In this document: positions 13,080 through 26,460 of the stretch, in pieces
How positions within the stretch are numbered: the stretch's first letter is position 1
How the letters are laid out: each line of letters starts with the position of its first letter
Assembly (NCBI GenBank): GCA_022113835.1
Contig: JAILWY010000012.1
Coordinates: 15,934,001 to 15,998,000 of the forward strand
Direction of reading: 5' to 3'
Source: Atopsyche davidsoni
Lineage: Eukaryota > Arthropoda > Insecta > Trichoptera > Hydrobiosidae
Length of the DNA: 64,000 nt
Notes under the pieces: generated by a model
Told to the model about the DNA's origin: nothing
What the model saw: the letters and a program-made list of their open reading frames with translations, nothing else
Databases searched by the model: none
Made by a program: the position numbers and the translations under genes

Positions 13080-13330
13080 GATCGCATTTCCTGTGAACTC
13101 GTCGGCAGCGAATCACCGTAATTTTTAATAATTCCGTAGCAATCCCTGCCGTTGTCCCCGGGCTACGGTCTTCGGAGGAAGCCTCGCCCTGTCAACAACT
13201 ACCGAGGGCGCATTTTCTCGTGCCGACGGAAATTTAATATCGCGATCGAAAAAATAATAAAACAAAAAAGCCGACCCGGCCGGGGGCAGCGGGTAGAATG
13301 ACACGCGAATTTTTTTTTTTTTTCAGATTG
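13080..13330. other. GC-rich noncoding islet
   Basis: GC-rich stretch containing GTTGTCCCCGGGCTACGG and GACCCGGCCGGGGGCAGCGG. No convincing coding frame is present. It is followed by a T-rich tract and a GATTGATGCGGAAATGG segment. Candidate regulatory element by composition. Confidence 0.35.
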
Positions 13331-13599
13331 ATGCGGAAATGGCATCTCCTGGATTCCAATTTGCATAGCGATGCAATCGTTTTCTAAAAGTCGATACAAA
13401 TCAAAAAATTTTTTTTTAAGTATCATAAAAATTATTATTTGATTATTTTTCTATTAACTGAAGCTGCATGGCTGAAAAATTAATTATTGATTATTAACAT
13501 TCATTAATTAATTATTTCATATTCACGATAATTCATTGTATCGCCCACTTTAGAATAAAAGACAATTTTTACAGAAAAATATTAAATTTGGTTTTTGAG

Positions 13600-13690
13600 A
13601 GCTGGATGATTCAGTGGTTAAATCATTGTATATTGATAAAGAGGTTCCCAGTTTGATTCCCAGTGAATCCCAAAACTGATTTCATTGGAC
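13600..13690 (+). repeat. tRNA-derived SINE fragment (probable)
   Basis: GGATGATTCAGTGGTTAAAT resembles a polymerase III A box region, and CAGTTTGATTCCC, about 45 bases on, resembles a B box. This is the usual head of tRNA-derived SINEs. No intact tail is visible. Confidence 0.45.
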
Positions 13691-14860
13691 TTACGCATAA
13701 TTCATTTTGGTAGATAACGATTTTTAATGACATTGCATGTGTCAATACAATTTTTCGTGGATATTTTAAGTAAAAAGATGTTTTATAAAAATTCGATAAA
13801 AAACAATTATAAATGACATTATGTATAATTTACAAAAATTTGCACAAACAAATAAAAATGATAATTCGAACGAGGCAGTAATAATAAATATGAATATCAT
13901 CATGACGTTTCTTCCAATGGGAAAAGCAGCAAAATAGGAAATATAGATAATAAATTTTTCCAATTATCTTACTATTCATCTTATCGATAACTTTGCAGAT
14001 ATATTACTATTCTGGATCATTTTTCTTGTTGGGTATACAAATACAATTAATTCTTGTTTATGTCATATTTATCAGAGAGCTCATTTTCCCTCGGTTGAGT
14101 CTTCTTACTGCAGAAACTCTATTATGATTTACATGTTTTCTAAAAATGACGTTAAAATTTAGACCTTTCATGAATCTATGATATCAATATTTGAAATCGA
14201 TTTCTTATTAATTGATTAGTACTTGTATGTTACAATTATAATTTATTTGATTATTTATAAACAATTAGCAACAAGATCTTTTTTTTTATTTTTAAGGCTG
14301 ATGGAATTCATATTGACCAGGTTATCTAAAAATATGGTGTGTATAATATAAATAGTCTACTGTATAAGAGTAAAAAATCGCAATCGAAAATACGCAGAAT
14401 ATTTACTATTTAATTGTATGAATTTTTATTTTTTTATAACAAATTGAATTTTAATTATATTTTTTGTTAGAATATAATTCTAAGTATTCTTACGGACGAT
14501 ACAGTGAATTTTGAAGAAGCATGTATAAAATGTCCTAGTTTTTCGGTGGCATTAATTCTTCGTTTTGGAAGAAAACACAGTGGACCAACCTTCAATGACG
14601 CGGTTGCGTAAGGAAAATATAAATCAGGAAAGTATTAAGTATCCGCAGAATAATTTATTGCTACGTCATAAAAGTTTCACTTTCGCTACTATCTTTATGT
14701 ATTTTTACTTTGTGAAAAGTTCTTTAATATGTTTTATTTCTCCATACATTTACTATAGGATTTTTTCGGCGCCTCTGTATATGACCGGTACAGTGAAACG
14801 CGGTTTCCTAAGTTTTATATAACTGATAAAAATTGTAAACCTAAAAAAAATAAATTAATC

Positions 14861-15016
14861 AACATTTTTGACAGAGACTACTTGGTGGAATTCCATTTTA
14901 ATATTTTCAATAAAATACTTCAGTGATTTTTCCACACGTTAATTTTTATTAAAAATGCCAACGTAAAAGGTTGGCGAAATTGGTCACCAATAAAAATTAA
15001 TATGTGAAAAAAACAC
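14861..15016. repeat. Decayed Penelope-like/hammerhead repeat
   Basis: Begins with ACATTTTTGACAGAGACTAC, shared with the copies at 12.5 and 53.2 kb. It continues to a degraded ATGCCAACGTAAAAGGTTGG hammerhead arm in which the core and helix III are mutated (GAAATTGGTC). The middle of the element, including one arm, is deleted. Confidence 0.6.
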
Positions 15017-18000
15017 TATATATATTTTATAAATATTTTAAAGTATTTTCTTTAAAATATTTACAACTAATTATAACTAGCCTTTCAGCGAAAATAGAAA
15101 TGTTCTTAATTTTTTAGTTTTAGCAGGATAGAATGAATTGATTAACATATTTTTATATGTTATCCCAAGCGAAAATTTACAAATTTCTACGTATACATAA
15201 AAGAAAAAAATACAATGTCAAAAAAAAGTTTGATATCGGTAATTTTGGAAAAAAGAAATTATTTGTGTTAATTATTTTAAATTTTATCTAAAACCATTTT
15301 GCATACCAAGTGTAACTGTTTAAATACAACCAAAACCAAGGTTTTTTAAAAGTCATTCCGTAAGTTTTTAATATAAATCTGATAATTTTTTTTGGTATAT
15401 CATTAATAATAACATTTTACATTTAGCGTGCACGTAAAAAACCCTTTTGAATAAGGTTGAGAATATTAATACAGCATTTGTCATAGATTCGATTTAAAAT
15501 CATAAATATTATGAATACTAAAGGTTATATCGTTTAACTAGAAAACGTTCAATTTAATTAAATCTATCAACAAATTTGAATTTATATTAATAAGAAATGA
15601 TCGATTGTATTGTTGATTCAAAAAATTTCGCTTATAAAAATATAAAAACTAAAAAAAATAATTAAATGAACTTAAACGGTTGCATATATTTTGTCATAAA
15701 AGGCAGTTGATACACCCATTTCGACAATGGGGTGTCAGCTGTATTGTAAGTAGGTCAGATTTCAGAATATATTCCTGAAGGCCTAACAAAACTCCGTCGA
15801 GAGAGCCTCTTTGCCCGATTCCCCCAATAAAAAGGAAGCATAAATCAGATTGAGCATATACAAGATAAACATATTTACTCAATAGCTGCATTTTCTTATG
15901 TTAAAAGGGAAAACAGAAGATGTGATGCTACTGAGATCGAAAGAGAGAGTAGTCGCCATTTAATATTTTAAAATAAATATATTATTTAAGTTTTTAATGC
16001 GTATATCATCATGTTAAAAAAGTAAGCATCAATAATTATTTTTAAAGACATGACATGGGACTAAGATTTGATTTACTGTTACAGGCGTGAGCCTAAATAT
16101 ATAAATCAGCAGATATCACAAAATTAGTCGAAGCTTCTTATTCAATATTCATTAATCCAATTGAATAACTAAAAAATATTCTTAGTATAAAAAACTTTTA
16201 TTAATTAATTAGTGAGACCCAAAATCACTATTTTCTTAAGTATAAAGAAAAAACATGCACGTTTACTGTCAATCAGCATATTCTTGTACTGCATTATATA
16301 GTATGCGATATTAAAACATAAAACATTACTTTATCACGAGAAGTAAATCTTTTACAAACATAAGAAGATGGGTTAGGTATACAATGTGTTTTCAAATCCA
16401 TTGAAAAACACGCCCTTGCATTCGAGAAACTAAAATATCCTTGTTTTTGTGTATAAAAGCCTATTTGTATAAAGGGAGGAACTTAAATACTTAGTGGTTA
16501 CATTACTGCAGCAACCAGAGCTTTGAAAGTGCAAACCGACCGCGGAAAATAAACACCTTTTTTAGTTTTACCCGTACCTATGTAAATACTCAGTGTATTT
16601 TGTGCTAAAAATATTGTTTATATATCTTTTATAAATCGTCAAAATTTTTATTTGTTTAATAGCAGTAATATTATAGTATCTCAAGCAATCAGGGGTTATC
16701 TTAATTTGAAGTTGAAACTTGAAGTGTACTATAAAAACAACTTTTCATATTGCTCGTTGCCCTCTTCTGACCTCTAGATGCAGTCTGAGATATTTCCCTA
16801 CAGGCAGGTCCCGTGAAGGCTAACGTCCTCTGAAAGCCCCTCGTGGAACCCATAACTACCCTGCACTTGAAATTCCCCGCACGTAGTACATATACCGCCC
16901 AGAATCAAATTGAAACGTCAGCACAACCAACAATATGTCCTGATCTCTTGTAACGTTTTCGTACATAACAGCAAAATGCTGAGTCGTTTTATTAGTATTG
17001 CGATGGATAGTTATCGGATATACACGTATTGTACCCTTCTACGGGATAGCCATTGATTTTCAGTTATTTTTCTATGGATTTTCAAGTTTAAAATTACGTC
17101 ATACACAACGAAAGAACTATAATAATAATATTTGTATTGCAGTCCACAGTGAATGTTTTGATTACATAAACATTTTGTCATTTCAGAACATTTTTTATCA
17201 TTCAATAAAACATACGTTTTTAAGCCAAGATTATTGAATATTTAATGATTTTATAATGCTTATAAAATAAAACAATAATTAATTGTGTATATGATATAAA
17301 TTATTTGGAGCTATTAGTGTGTATGATTTAGCTTAGTGTTTTTTTAAAAGGCATATTAGAATCACAAAAAGATATTTTAAGCTTGGCAATATATCCAAAA
17401 GACTTATCAATTAAGATTTATGAATGGCGTGCAATGATAACAAAGTCTCCCCAAAATTTTCAACATCAAATAAAATTGTTTTTTTTTTCAGAAAAAAAGG
17501 AATACATCTATTTGCCTATTTAAAAATATCTTTGAATTGGGTCAGCTGTGTGGTTTGTTATTGAATAATAAAATACAAGCTGTAGGAAACCACCTATTGT
17601 TGGTGGTCAGAAGAGGCATGCGTTAAATTGTGTTCTCGGTAATAAATTCCGCACCAGGAGTCGGCCCTCCTTCAGGGGACAGTCTCCGTCAATATTTATG
17701 GAAAAGTCCCTCTAAAAGCTCCATGTAAATATTTTTGAGATTCCTTTTATCTACTTTACTAAAAGGGTTTGTGAAAATCATTTTTCGTAGCACTGGCGCA
17801 AGACAAGCAGCTGTTTATCGAAGATATAAAAAAATAACCCTTCTTGTAGCACAAACACACAATTAAATATATAGGTTTATATAATAGAATGTTTGTGTTG
17901 ATTAAAATATTAACAAGATCATAGTGTCACATAGTGTGATTTTAGCGTTTTAAGATTATGATATTTTTGCACAGCGTGTTGTTATCAAATACACCCCACC

Positions 18001-18110
18001 TGTATTTTGAAAGTAGTCAGCCGTAATATTTGAAAACATCAGCCTGTTGGTTAGGCTATAAGTGAATCAAAACATTAAAAAAGACAACATTTTTAAAATG
18101 TCAATACAAT
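15017..18110. other. AT-rich noncoding DNA with two small islets
   Basis: No gene is visible. GC-richer patches at about 16,745-16,890 and 17,580-17,720 have no coding character and may be regulatory. The rest is AT-rich sequence without recognisable repeats. Confidence 0.5.
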
Positions 18111-18119
18111 TTGTGTTGA

Positions 18120-18330
18120 ATCATTTGTCTCGGCCAGGGGTGGAGAACCCCGAGAATAATGGAAGACAGCGCTTTTCCTCCGATGACAAATATTACGAAA
18201 GAAAATATTTCCGCCGGCCGGGCCGCGCCCTCTTGCTCTCCCGTTAAAAATTGACAGCTCCCATAACAAATGTGTGTTATTCTCTGCGGCGGGTGATTAC
18301 TTCGTGTTCCCTTCGTGTCGACGTCCCGAA
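18120..18330. other. GC-rich noncoding islet
   Basis: Contains ATTTCCGCCGGCCGGGCCGC and neighbouring GC-rich text in an AT-rich setting. The open frames here have no recognisable family. Candidate conserved regulatory element. Confidence 0.35.
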
Positions 18331-19621
18331 AACTCTTGCAAATTTTATTTTAAGGCTTCCTTTATTTATGATTTATTGATGGACAGGCGTTATTTCTGCG
18401 AAATACCCTTCTCTACGAAGTTACACACTAAATATAATAATACGTACGACGCGAGAGAAAATAAACTTTACTTTTTTTTTTTTTCAGACACAAAGACTGA
18501 TTTTTTTAAGTATGTTGAAATACTTCATATTATTGTGCACATGACAACATGGAGTGTTTCATGTACATTAACGTGGACTTTTTTCAAGCCTTTTTATTTC
18601 AAATATCGCTAAAAAATCACAAATCACAAATAATATTTACAACCCGAGAAATAAAAATGTATTTTTTTATGAAAGGCAGTATTTTTTTAACGTTACACTT
18701 AAGAATATAAATGAGTAAGTACTGCTAGAAAACATTTTCAAAACCAATGCTTTTAAATGCTACTTATAGACATTTTCGTTTTTGATTTGGAAATTATCAA
18801 GCTACACATTTAATATAATAATATTTATTTAAACGTATTTTTGTCTTGTATTTTGATAAAATTGCATTGATAAACTAAATATTATTTTAAACTATGATTA
18901 TAAAAATTGTGATTCAAAGAATATCGGTTCCGAGTCATAAATATTAACTATCAAATTGCCGCTCAGTTATAAAACCACTGCAGATTAATATCACAATAAA
19001 AAATAATCCTATTATTAGTGCAAAAATATATTAAATTTTTACACTATAGTCTTGTATTTTTTAGCGAACAAAACAATGAGAAACATTTGAAGTTTTATAT
19101 ACGGAATAATACCAATTTTGATATGAGCCCGTTAAATTATTGAGTAATTGTATATTTTTAGTTGGATAGTAATAATATTTGAACTTTTATCTAGAGTTAC
19201 AAAAGCTATAATTTAAATTGATATTTATTATGTTTAAACAAACCCTATTGGTTTATTAAGCGGTGTGTTTAACATGACTTAATATCTTAAAACAAAACGG
19301 CAGGTGTTGAAATGCCAAAATTATTACCGCGCCACGTAAAAACAAGCTAAGTTTCAAGTCTTTTAATGAAATATATTTTTAGCAGAAGATAACATCGCAG
19401 AATTAACATATTTACGCGCAGCAACTTTAACGTCCGCTTGGATCCAGTTAGATTTTAATTAAATTAAAAGAATTATCCGTCTGAATTACTCCCACTATTC
19501 TAGAGAAAGTTTGCTGGCAAATTTACAGAATTGTGTAATATAAGACGGAAAGTTTTGGCGGCTTGTAAAACAATGGAAACTCTAACCAAATATCCCGCTT
19601 TTCGGCGCGCGCCGGGAGGCT

Positions 19622-20860
19622 CTCGAGCCCTTCCACGCGGGGATAATGTCCAACAGTCACTTGTATCTGCCACAATTGCCTTCTGAGACTTCCTGCTTGC
19701 TATAATAATATACGTCTTTATAAAAATATAACTCGCTGTGTTGAGAATATACAGGTTGTTTAAGAACTTTCACTCCTCAACGCGGGTATGTGTGCTGAGC
19801 TTCCATAGAGGTCTAATGACCGATCGTCACTCGTATCTGCCACAATTGCCTTCTGAGACTTCCTGCTTGCTATAATAATATACGTCTTTATAAAAATATA
19901 GCTCGCTGTGTTGAGAATATACAGGTTGTTTAAGAACTTTCACTTCTCAACGCGGGTATGTGTGCTGAGCTTCCATAGAGGTCTAATGTCCGATCGTCAC
20001 TCGTATCTGCCACAATTGCCTTCTGAGACTTCCTGCTTGCTATAATAATATACGTCTTTATAAAAATATAGCTCGCTGTGTTGAGAATATACAGGTTGTT
20101 TAAGAACTTTCACTTCTCAACGCGGGTATGTGTGCTGAGCTTCCATAGAGGTCTAATGTCCGATCGTCACTCGTATCTGCCACAATTGCCTTCTGAGACT
20201 TCCTGCTTGCTATAATAATATACGTCTTTATAAAAATATAGCTCGCTGTGTTGAGAATATACAGGTTGTTTAAGAACTTTCACTTCTCAACGCGGGTATG
20301 TGTGCTGAGCTTCCATAGAGGTCTAATGTCCGATCGTCACTCGTATCTGCCACAATTGCCTTCTGAGACTTCCTGCTTGCTATAATAATATACGTCTTTA
20401 TAAAAATATAGCTCGCTGTGTTGAGAATATACAGGTTGTTTAAGAACTTTCACTTCTCAACGCGGGTATGTGTGCTGAGCTTCCATAGAGGTCTAATGTC
20501 CGATCGTCACTCGTATCTGCCACAATTGCCTTCTGAGACTTCCTGCTTGCTATAATAATATACGTCTTTATAAAAATATAACTCGTTATGTTGAAAATAT
20601 ACAGGTTGTTTAAGAACTTCCACTTTTTAACGCGGGTATATGTGCTGAACTTCCACAGAGGTCTAATGTCTGATCGTCACTTGTATCTTCTACAATTGCC
20701 TTTAGGTTTGGTAATAATATGTCTTTACCAAAATATAAATCGCTGTGTTGAAAATATTCTCAACCGGAATATACCGGTTTTTTTAAAAACTCTCACTTCT
20801 CTGAGTATAGAAGCATACAAAGTGCTTCAACGAGTGTCTAATATCCAATTGTTACATATA
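19622..20860. repeat. 170-bp tandem satellite array
   Basis: The landmark CACAATTGCC recurs at 19,671, 19,841, 20,011, 20,181, 20,351, 20,521 and, with one change, 20,691, exactly 170 bases apart each time. The central units differ by only a few bases, whereas the first and last units and a final partial unit are diverged. This is the usual pattern of recent unequal-crossing-over expansion with older edges. The period is not a multiple of three, so the array is not coding. Confidence 0.97.
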
Positions 20861-21559
20861 ACACGTAGGTATATTTTATTAAAAAATTGCCTCATGGTAT
20901 GCCTGTGTCGATCATATCTATTATAATTTACATATAAATTTATTATTTATATTAAAAAAAAAAAATTGATTAAAGAAATATTGGGACTTCCACAAAATCT
21001 AATGAATAAATATTTACGATTTTTTTATCGATTCATGTGTAAACCAATATAAATAATAGTTTTTAAAATTACTTTGAAAGTATAATTTCAAATTATGAAA
21101 GTTACAAACAATCGATCTTTAACATATTTCAACAAATATATCACATCCATCAAGTCCGCTCGTCAGAGTCGGAAGGTACGCACCATCCCGGAAGCTGCCA
21201 GCTGGGGTACGTGAGGATAGCTTTGTATAACATGCGGATAAGGGTAGCAGGCAGCAGCTCTTTCCACCTGCACAAGAGCACACATCCTGTACACAACCAA
21301 CCCCGAGCAACCCTCTTTCAGCCTTGAGGGTTCTCGCTAAGCCTCCGCAGACGAGATATCCATGATTTTTATTGTACGGAAAAATGATCTTCGTAATGTA
21401 AATAGTATTTTTTGCATCGGTTTTTTACATTTTACACTTTAAACCTGAAAAAAAGTTTGGAAAAGTCCTGGTTTTTCTTAAATAAAAATAATATAATTTT
21501 CAAATCAGGCTTAGTCTCAAAATCAATTTCAGGATTCACTATCCTATACTTTTCTTCAT

Positions 21560-21775
21560 TAATTACTAATATGATTTGTGTGGGATTTGAACCCACATCC
21601 CCTGGCTTACATGGCCGATGTACTAACCCTTGTACTAACGAATCACTTCCGTTTATCGAGAATTTTTAACAATCATACTCTTCATATGAATCAATGTGCC
21701 TAATCATATTAGTAATAATATAATAAACCCGTAATGGGTAATAAATACGCATCTGATTGACCAATCCATAAATAG
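21560..21775 (-). repeat. tRNA-like element copy
   Basis: The minus strand of 21,572-21,646 holds the tRNA-like core, with T stem GTGGG/CCCAC perfectly paired around TTCAAAT and an anticodon region CCATGTAAGCC like tRNA-Thr (TGT). To its right lie the same flank (ATTTTTAACAATCATACTC) and 3' tail (ATAATAAACCCGTAATGGGT) as the 4.7-5.2 kb copy. Only one arm of the palindrome remains. Confidence 0.75.
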
Positions 21776-22554
21776 ATATTTCTTCATTAACACATAAATT
21801 AACTCAACTTCCAAAAGGGATTCTGGTTTTTTTCGTTGTTTACTATTGTTAGAAGCATGTTTTTAGCACAGACTAATCAATTTGATGATGTCTTTGAATA
21901 GAAAAAAAATTCACTGTGAGTGTAGTCTCCAGTTTCAACTTTGTCTCTTAAACCGATTGCTTTATTTATACTCTCAGTTTAAAGTCCAAATGATTTACGG
22001 CAAACAATGTTTTATTGTTAGTGTAGATTACACATCATCAATAAATAATATGAAAAATTTTAAGTATGCACCAATGATTATCATTAATGTTTGGTCTGAC
22101 TAGTCCGTGCAGATTCAGGTTCTGGTAACGTACTTCAATTTTAACACCCAAAATAAATAAATCTACTTAAAAACTTCCGAACCTAATAAGCTAGTACATC
22201 CGAATAATATTTATGCGATGTACCCTCGTGGCCCCTTCGGGAATAGCACAGTTCCTGTGTTCTAGAAACAAAACCTATTATCCAAATTTCCACGATGCCT
22301 TCAGTATTCCGATAGCTTTAACGGCAAATAAACTATTTTCATAACAGTGAAAATTTATGCTCACGGTCTTATCTCGCGCCGAATGGGTTCAAAAATCCAA
22401 GGCGCAAAAAAAACATTCCCATAAATGTCGTTGCGGTGAAAACACAAATAATAACGCCGGGACATAAAGCAGCAAAGCCATAAAAACAATCCTAAAAATA
22501 GAAGGACCAAACTAGGTCTTGTTTACAATATCTTAAAAGTTGGCCAGCACATAC

Positions 22555-22730
22555 CTGGATTAATCACTGTGTCTCGCGGGGTGCTCGCGCTCCCATCGCC
22601 GGTGCTGACCGGTCGTCTCCCTCCCTCCCGCACCCCGTCGCCCCCGTCAGCTGAGACAGCAGCCTCCCTGCTCCGTCCCTCCCCCTTCACTACCCTCACA
22701 CTAGAAGTTCGCTCGCATTCAGCAGTCAAT
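22555..22730 (-). other. Candidate noncoding (5' UTR) exon on minus strand
   Basis: A GC-rich, purine-rich block on the minus strand ends in ATCCAG followed by GTATGTGC, a strong splice donor at 22,554-22,553. The block has no good coding frame in the expected direction. A GC-rich exon with a donor but no open frame suits an untranslated first exon of a gene lying to the left, or a long noncoding RNA. A GC-rich enhancer with a chance donor is the alternative. Confidence 0.3.
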
Positions 22731-23339
22731 AGAAAGATTTCTCGTCTTGCCTTTTGTTCATTTTTCGCAATTAGTTTTCGAAAGCAGAGCAGCCACGGTT
22801 ATTGGAAATACTATACAAAAGTCTAGTGGGTTTAATTTATTTTATTCACAATTTTTTTTATATTTATTATTATTAAGGCTCGCAGAAGCGCACGAACGAA
22901 GCGATATTTGAAACAACCATCGATTTAATTACAATTATTTTAGCAAACCTACGGAATCGATTCGCGTTTCTAGAAGATTCGAAGCACATTTACTATTTAA
23001 CTTTAGGCACTTTGAGACACCACAAACCAAGTTGGAATTATTAAATCTATATCCCTATATATAAGTATTTATTAAAAGTTTTTTTTATTAATAATGTTTT
23101 TTTTTGTTCGTAAGCCACTTGTTTTAACTTGATAATAACAGATTACTTCTGGTTAGTCCTGCTAAAAAACAAAATATTCACATTAAATAATATTAAAGTA
23201 GTAACTAAGTCAAGAAACAGAAATACGAGTCTATTATTTTATATTGATCCCAAAATATTTTTTTATAGATCATTCAACGATTATTTATATATGATATATT
23301 GCACTATTTTTAATATCCCCTAGAATGATTAATCTATCA

Positions 23340-24400
23340 TAAAATCATATAAGCTATCATATTGCTTAATTTAATCATCTGGCTTAGAAATATCTAAAAT
23401 AGACCATTTTCCCTTTTTATCTAACCATATCCCCTTAAAAATAGAAACATGTAACCAAATAGAATGATATTAATAATTTCAATTAAATCGCATAAATTAT
23501 CAGCAATCTCGTTGAAAAAAGTGGATACTTCATTTGTGAAAGATTTTGAAGAATTTCAAGGAATCTCATCTCGTATTAAGTTGTAGTGGTTTTTTATTTA
23601 TTTTTATTTACAGCGTAGTCAGGGTGTATTGGATAATATCGACCATCAATCATAGATCAAGTAACGATTCTTGACGTATCCCTATTATTTTCTTCAGGTT
23701 TATTAATGGAGGCTTCTAAATGTATGAAGAAAAATTATATCTCACACCCACTTTATATCGCAACAACGACGATGATTTTTCATTTTAGCCTGAAAGTTAA
23801 GTTACTTTTGAGCAAACCGTTCTCACATTGTAAGCTTTGAAATAGTGATTTAGCTATTTTACCCGGTAGATATTTTCAAAATACCTCAAAAACAGCAACA
23901 TTATACAAAAAAACTTAATAAAAGTAAATTATTTAATTGTTCTCAGTAAACTGATGCACGTAGATACGTCGATATTAAATTGCTAATTTTACTACTTATG
24001 TTATTAGTGTTGTCAATTTAAGCAGGTGTCTACAAACTTGCGTAGATGCGTTTGGCAGATATTTGTCTCTGTAATTCATGTTTTGTTTTTGCTCATACAA
24101 ATTACGATCTCTGAATAATAATTTATAAAAGAATAATTTATAAATAAATTAATGATTCTTGATCATCCGTTTCCGAACAAAGCCACGATCTTTGAAATGT
24201 CTTATACCCGTCTAGATACACTTAATGTTAAATTTTAAAATTAATGGATTGAAGTTGTTGTTAATGGCTGTTGATTATGTAAATTAAAATACTAGTTTCA
24301 TGTATACATAAAAATTTATGTTATTATAACTAAATAATAAAATAAGTTAGTTTAGAATAATCGTATGAAGCAGCCATTAGCAGAGTTAATAAAGATGAAG
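23340..24400. other. AT-rich noncoding DNA
   Basis: I see no gene, repeat family or structured element in this stretch. Confidence 0.5.
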
Positions 24401-24414
24401 TCCCGAGGCATTGT

Positions 24415-24680
24415 TAATACAGATCATCCCGTACTTGACCCGCCGGGCGGTATCTGCCCTCCACTTTGTTTTGGGGGAGCATTACCATAACGAGTTGGAA
24501 ATAAGGCCAGCGCCTTATCAGATAGAGGGAGAGTTTCCGCCGCGGCGTTAATTTATTTTGTTTTTTTAATAGCGGGAGATCGCTATCCTGTCCATCCCTT
24601 GACTCGGGAATCCGCACGCCTAAAAGATTATCAATAGAGTCACTTGCAGATTTCTCCCTGGACTTACTCTTTGACACACT
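24415..24680. other. GC-rich noncoding islet
   Basis: GC-rich stretch with ACCCGCCGGGCGG and CCGCCGCGGCG motifs. A minus-strand open frame of 87 codons covers it, but the translation is unrecognised and low in coding character. Treated as a candidate regulatory element. Confidence 0.3.
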
Positions 24681-24792
24681 ATCTTTATCATATTAACAAT
24701 TCCCGTATATGGGACGGTGAGCCACTGCTTCGCATAATATTACATTATTGTCTACCGTAAAAGTTTTAAATATTTATTGTAAAAATAAACTC

Positions 24793-24822
24793 TAGTCTAG
24801 TCGCCGACTGGCGACTAGACTA
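24793..24822. repeat. Perfect 13-bp hairpin
   Basis: TAGTCTAGTCGCC is followed by a four-base GACT loop and its exact reverse complement. There is no T-run suggesting a terminator or polymerase III stop immediately after. The function is unknown. Confidence 0.85.
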
Positions 24823-25570
24823 CATATTATTTGGAATATGGAGGGAATATGTATTTTGAGTTATTTATATGCGCCTTCGTTCTCGGAAGTTTGGAACAAG
24901 GCAACATTCTGTACGGACTTGAAGGATTGGGCAGAATATTCTGCTTTTTCACTATTCACTTTGTTCAAACCAATATTTCCTCCTTTTCATACAAAATAAG
25001 CAAAGGGGAAGTACCATATAGGGTTGTGTTACAAACTCATCATGCTATTTTATTCATCCATCTCTATAAAATCGATTTTATTTTAATGGAGACAAACTGT
25101 TGAAAATCACACGAATAAGAAATTTTACAGTCAAAATTCATAGAATGATGATCATATCGGTAAGCATATTTATAAGCGATAAATAGCAATTACTTGTATA
25201 GCTTCTATTGTATTGTCTCTAAAACTTTTCTTGTAAATATACTGATCTCCAAAAACTTAAAATAGATTGAGTTTTTACCGGTAGTTTAAATTTTTCTTAT
25301 AACTACAATTTGGATGTTTAAAAAAGAAATTTCCCAAATATACAAAAACTGAAAAATTCACTCTTAATAATACCTTCCAAAAAGCTTTAAAAGAGGTGAT
25401 GAAATGCCTTCAGCAAATAATTTTTATACGGTTTTATACATAATATTAATTGCGTACTTAAAATTTGTTGGAAAACCTAAAAAAGCCTATAGATTATTTA
25501 GTAAGCTGTCAAACAAGCTGACGACGCAATGACTTGTCGCTGGTCTATAGTTTTGATTTACGACTAAGCA

Positions 25571-25984
25571 GGGGTGCCAAAATTTTTGGGTCTTTAGGCT
25601 GTCTACTTGATTAATGTTGACGGGAATATTAAAAAAAATTATAATTTGTTTTAGTTGTACATAAATTAAACGAAATTCAAACCTTTTAAGTGTTTGAAAT
25701 TATGGAATTTGGAAGATTAATCTTATTTTAATAGAAAAACGCGCGTCAACTCGATGATAAAAATCGTTTTATTCATTTTTATACTTCACATACAACCAAT
25801 GTAATATACCAAATATTCACAAAAGTAACTAATTTTGAGACATCTTTTTATAAAAGTACTTGTACTGATATAAAAATAATTGGCACCATGCTATATTTAG
25901 TCTAAAGAAAAAAAAATTGTACTTATAAAATGAAGCTTATTTAAACAATTAGCAATGATTACTATCAACTGTTCTTATCTGCAT
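25571..25984. repeat. MITE-like repeat, copy 1
   Basis: Closely matches the second copy 1.1 kb downstream in the same orientation, sharing CGCGTCAACTCGATGATAAA and ACTTGTACTGATATAA. GGTGCCAA near the left side and TTGGCACC at about 25,880 form short inverted ends. The matched region continues about 95 bases past TTGGCACC, so this could also be a local segmental duplication. Confidence 0.75.
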
Positions 25985-26149
25985 TTTCGTGGATACAGTG
26001 TTTTTGTGTTAACAATATATTTTTTAATGATAGATTTAAAGCTATGGCTATCAAGACTAAAAAAATATATTTAGCATAAACCAAGTACATAGGTTTAGTT
26101 TATAGTTGTGAAGTGTTACAAAATACAATCGATTTTCATTCTTACGAGT

Positions 26150-26460
26150 CAAGGATGACCGCGGACGGACGGTCGATCGCAGCCGACGTTTTTGTCAACC
26201 CTGATTTATGGGACATTCGTGAGAAGCTGCGACAATATTTGTTGTGCTGGAGGATTTATTGCAGCAGCCCGAGGCAATTGCTTAATTATCTATTCTTCGA
26301 GTTCCTCGCGGCCGTTTCGGTGTCGGAGATCCGCTGAAAAGATTCGGAGGCTCTTTTGAAATTGCGTCACGCAGCGGGGGTGTGTTGTGTGGAAAGTCGT
26401 AAGTCGAAAATAAACTGCGGACGCCCGGGACGACGGGAACTTCCTGACGAATTAATTCAG
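26150..26460. other. GC-rich noncoding islet between repeat copies
   Basis: A GC-rich block containing GACCGCGGACGGACGG and ACGCCCGGGACGACGGG. Open frames of 74 and 76 codons on opposite strands are unrecognised. It lies exactly between the two MITE-like copies. Candidate regulatory element. Confidence 0.3.

Noticed and set aside
18274..18612. 112-codon plus-strand open frame
   Set aside because: Spans a GC islet and a poly-T tract with no recognisable domain. Composition is that of noncoding DNA.
19622..20860. CRISPR-like array
   Set aside because: Units are contiguous 170-base tandem repeats without unique spacers, and the DNA is eukaryotic.
20588..20926. 112-codon open frame at the end of the satellite array
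   Set aside because: It is translated satellite sequence. The 170-base period shifts frame between units, so the array cannot encode a repeat protein.
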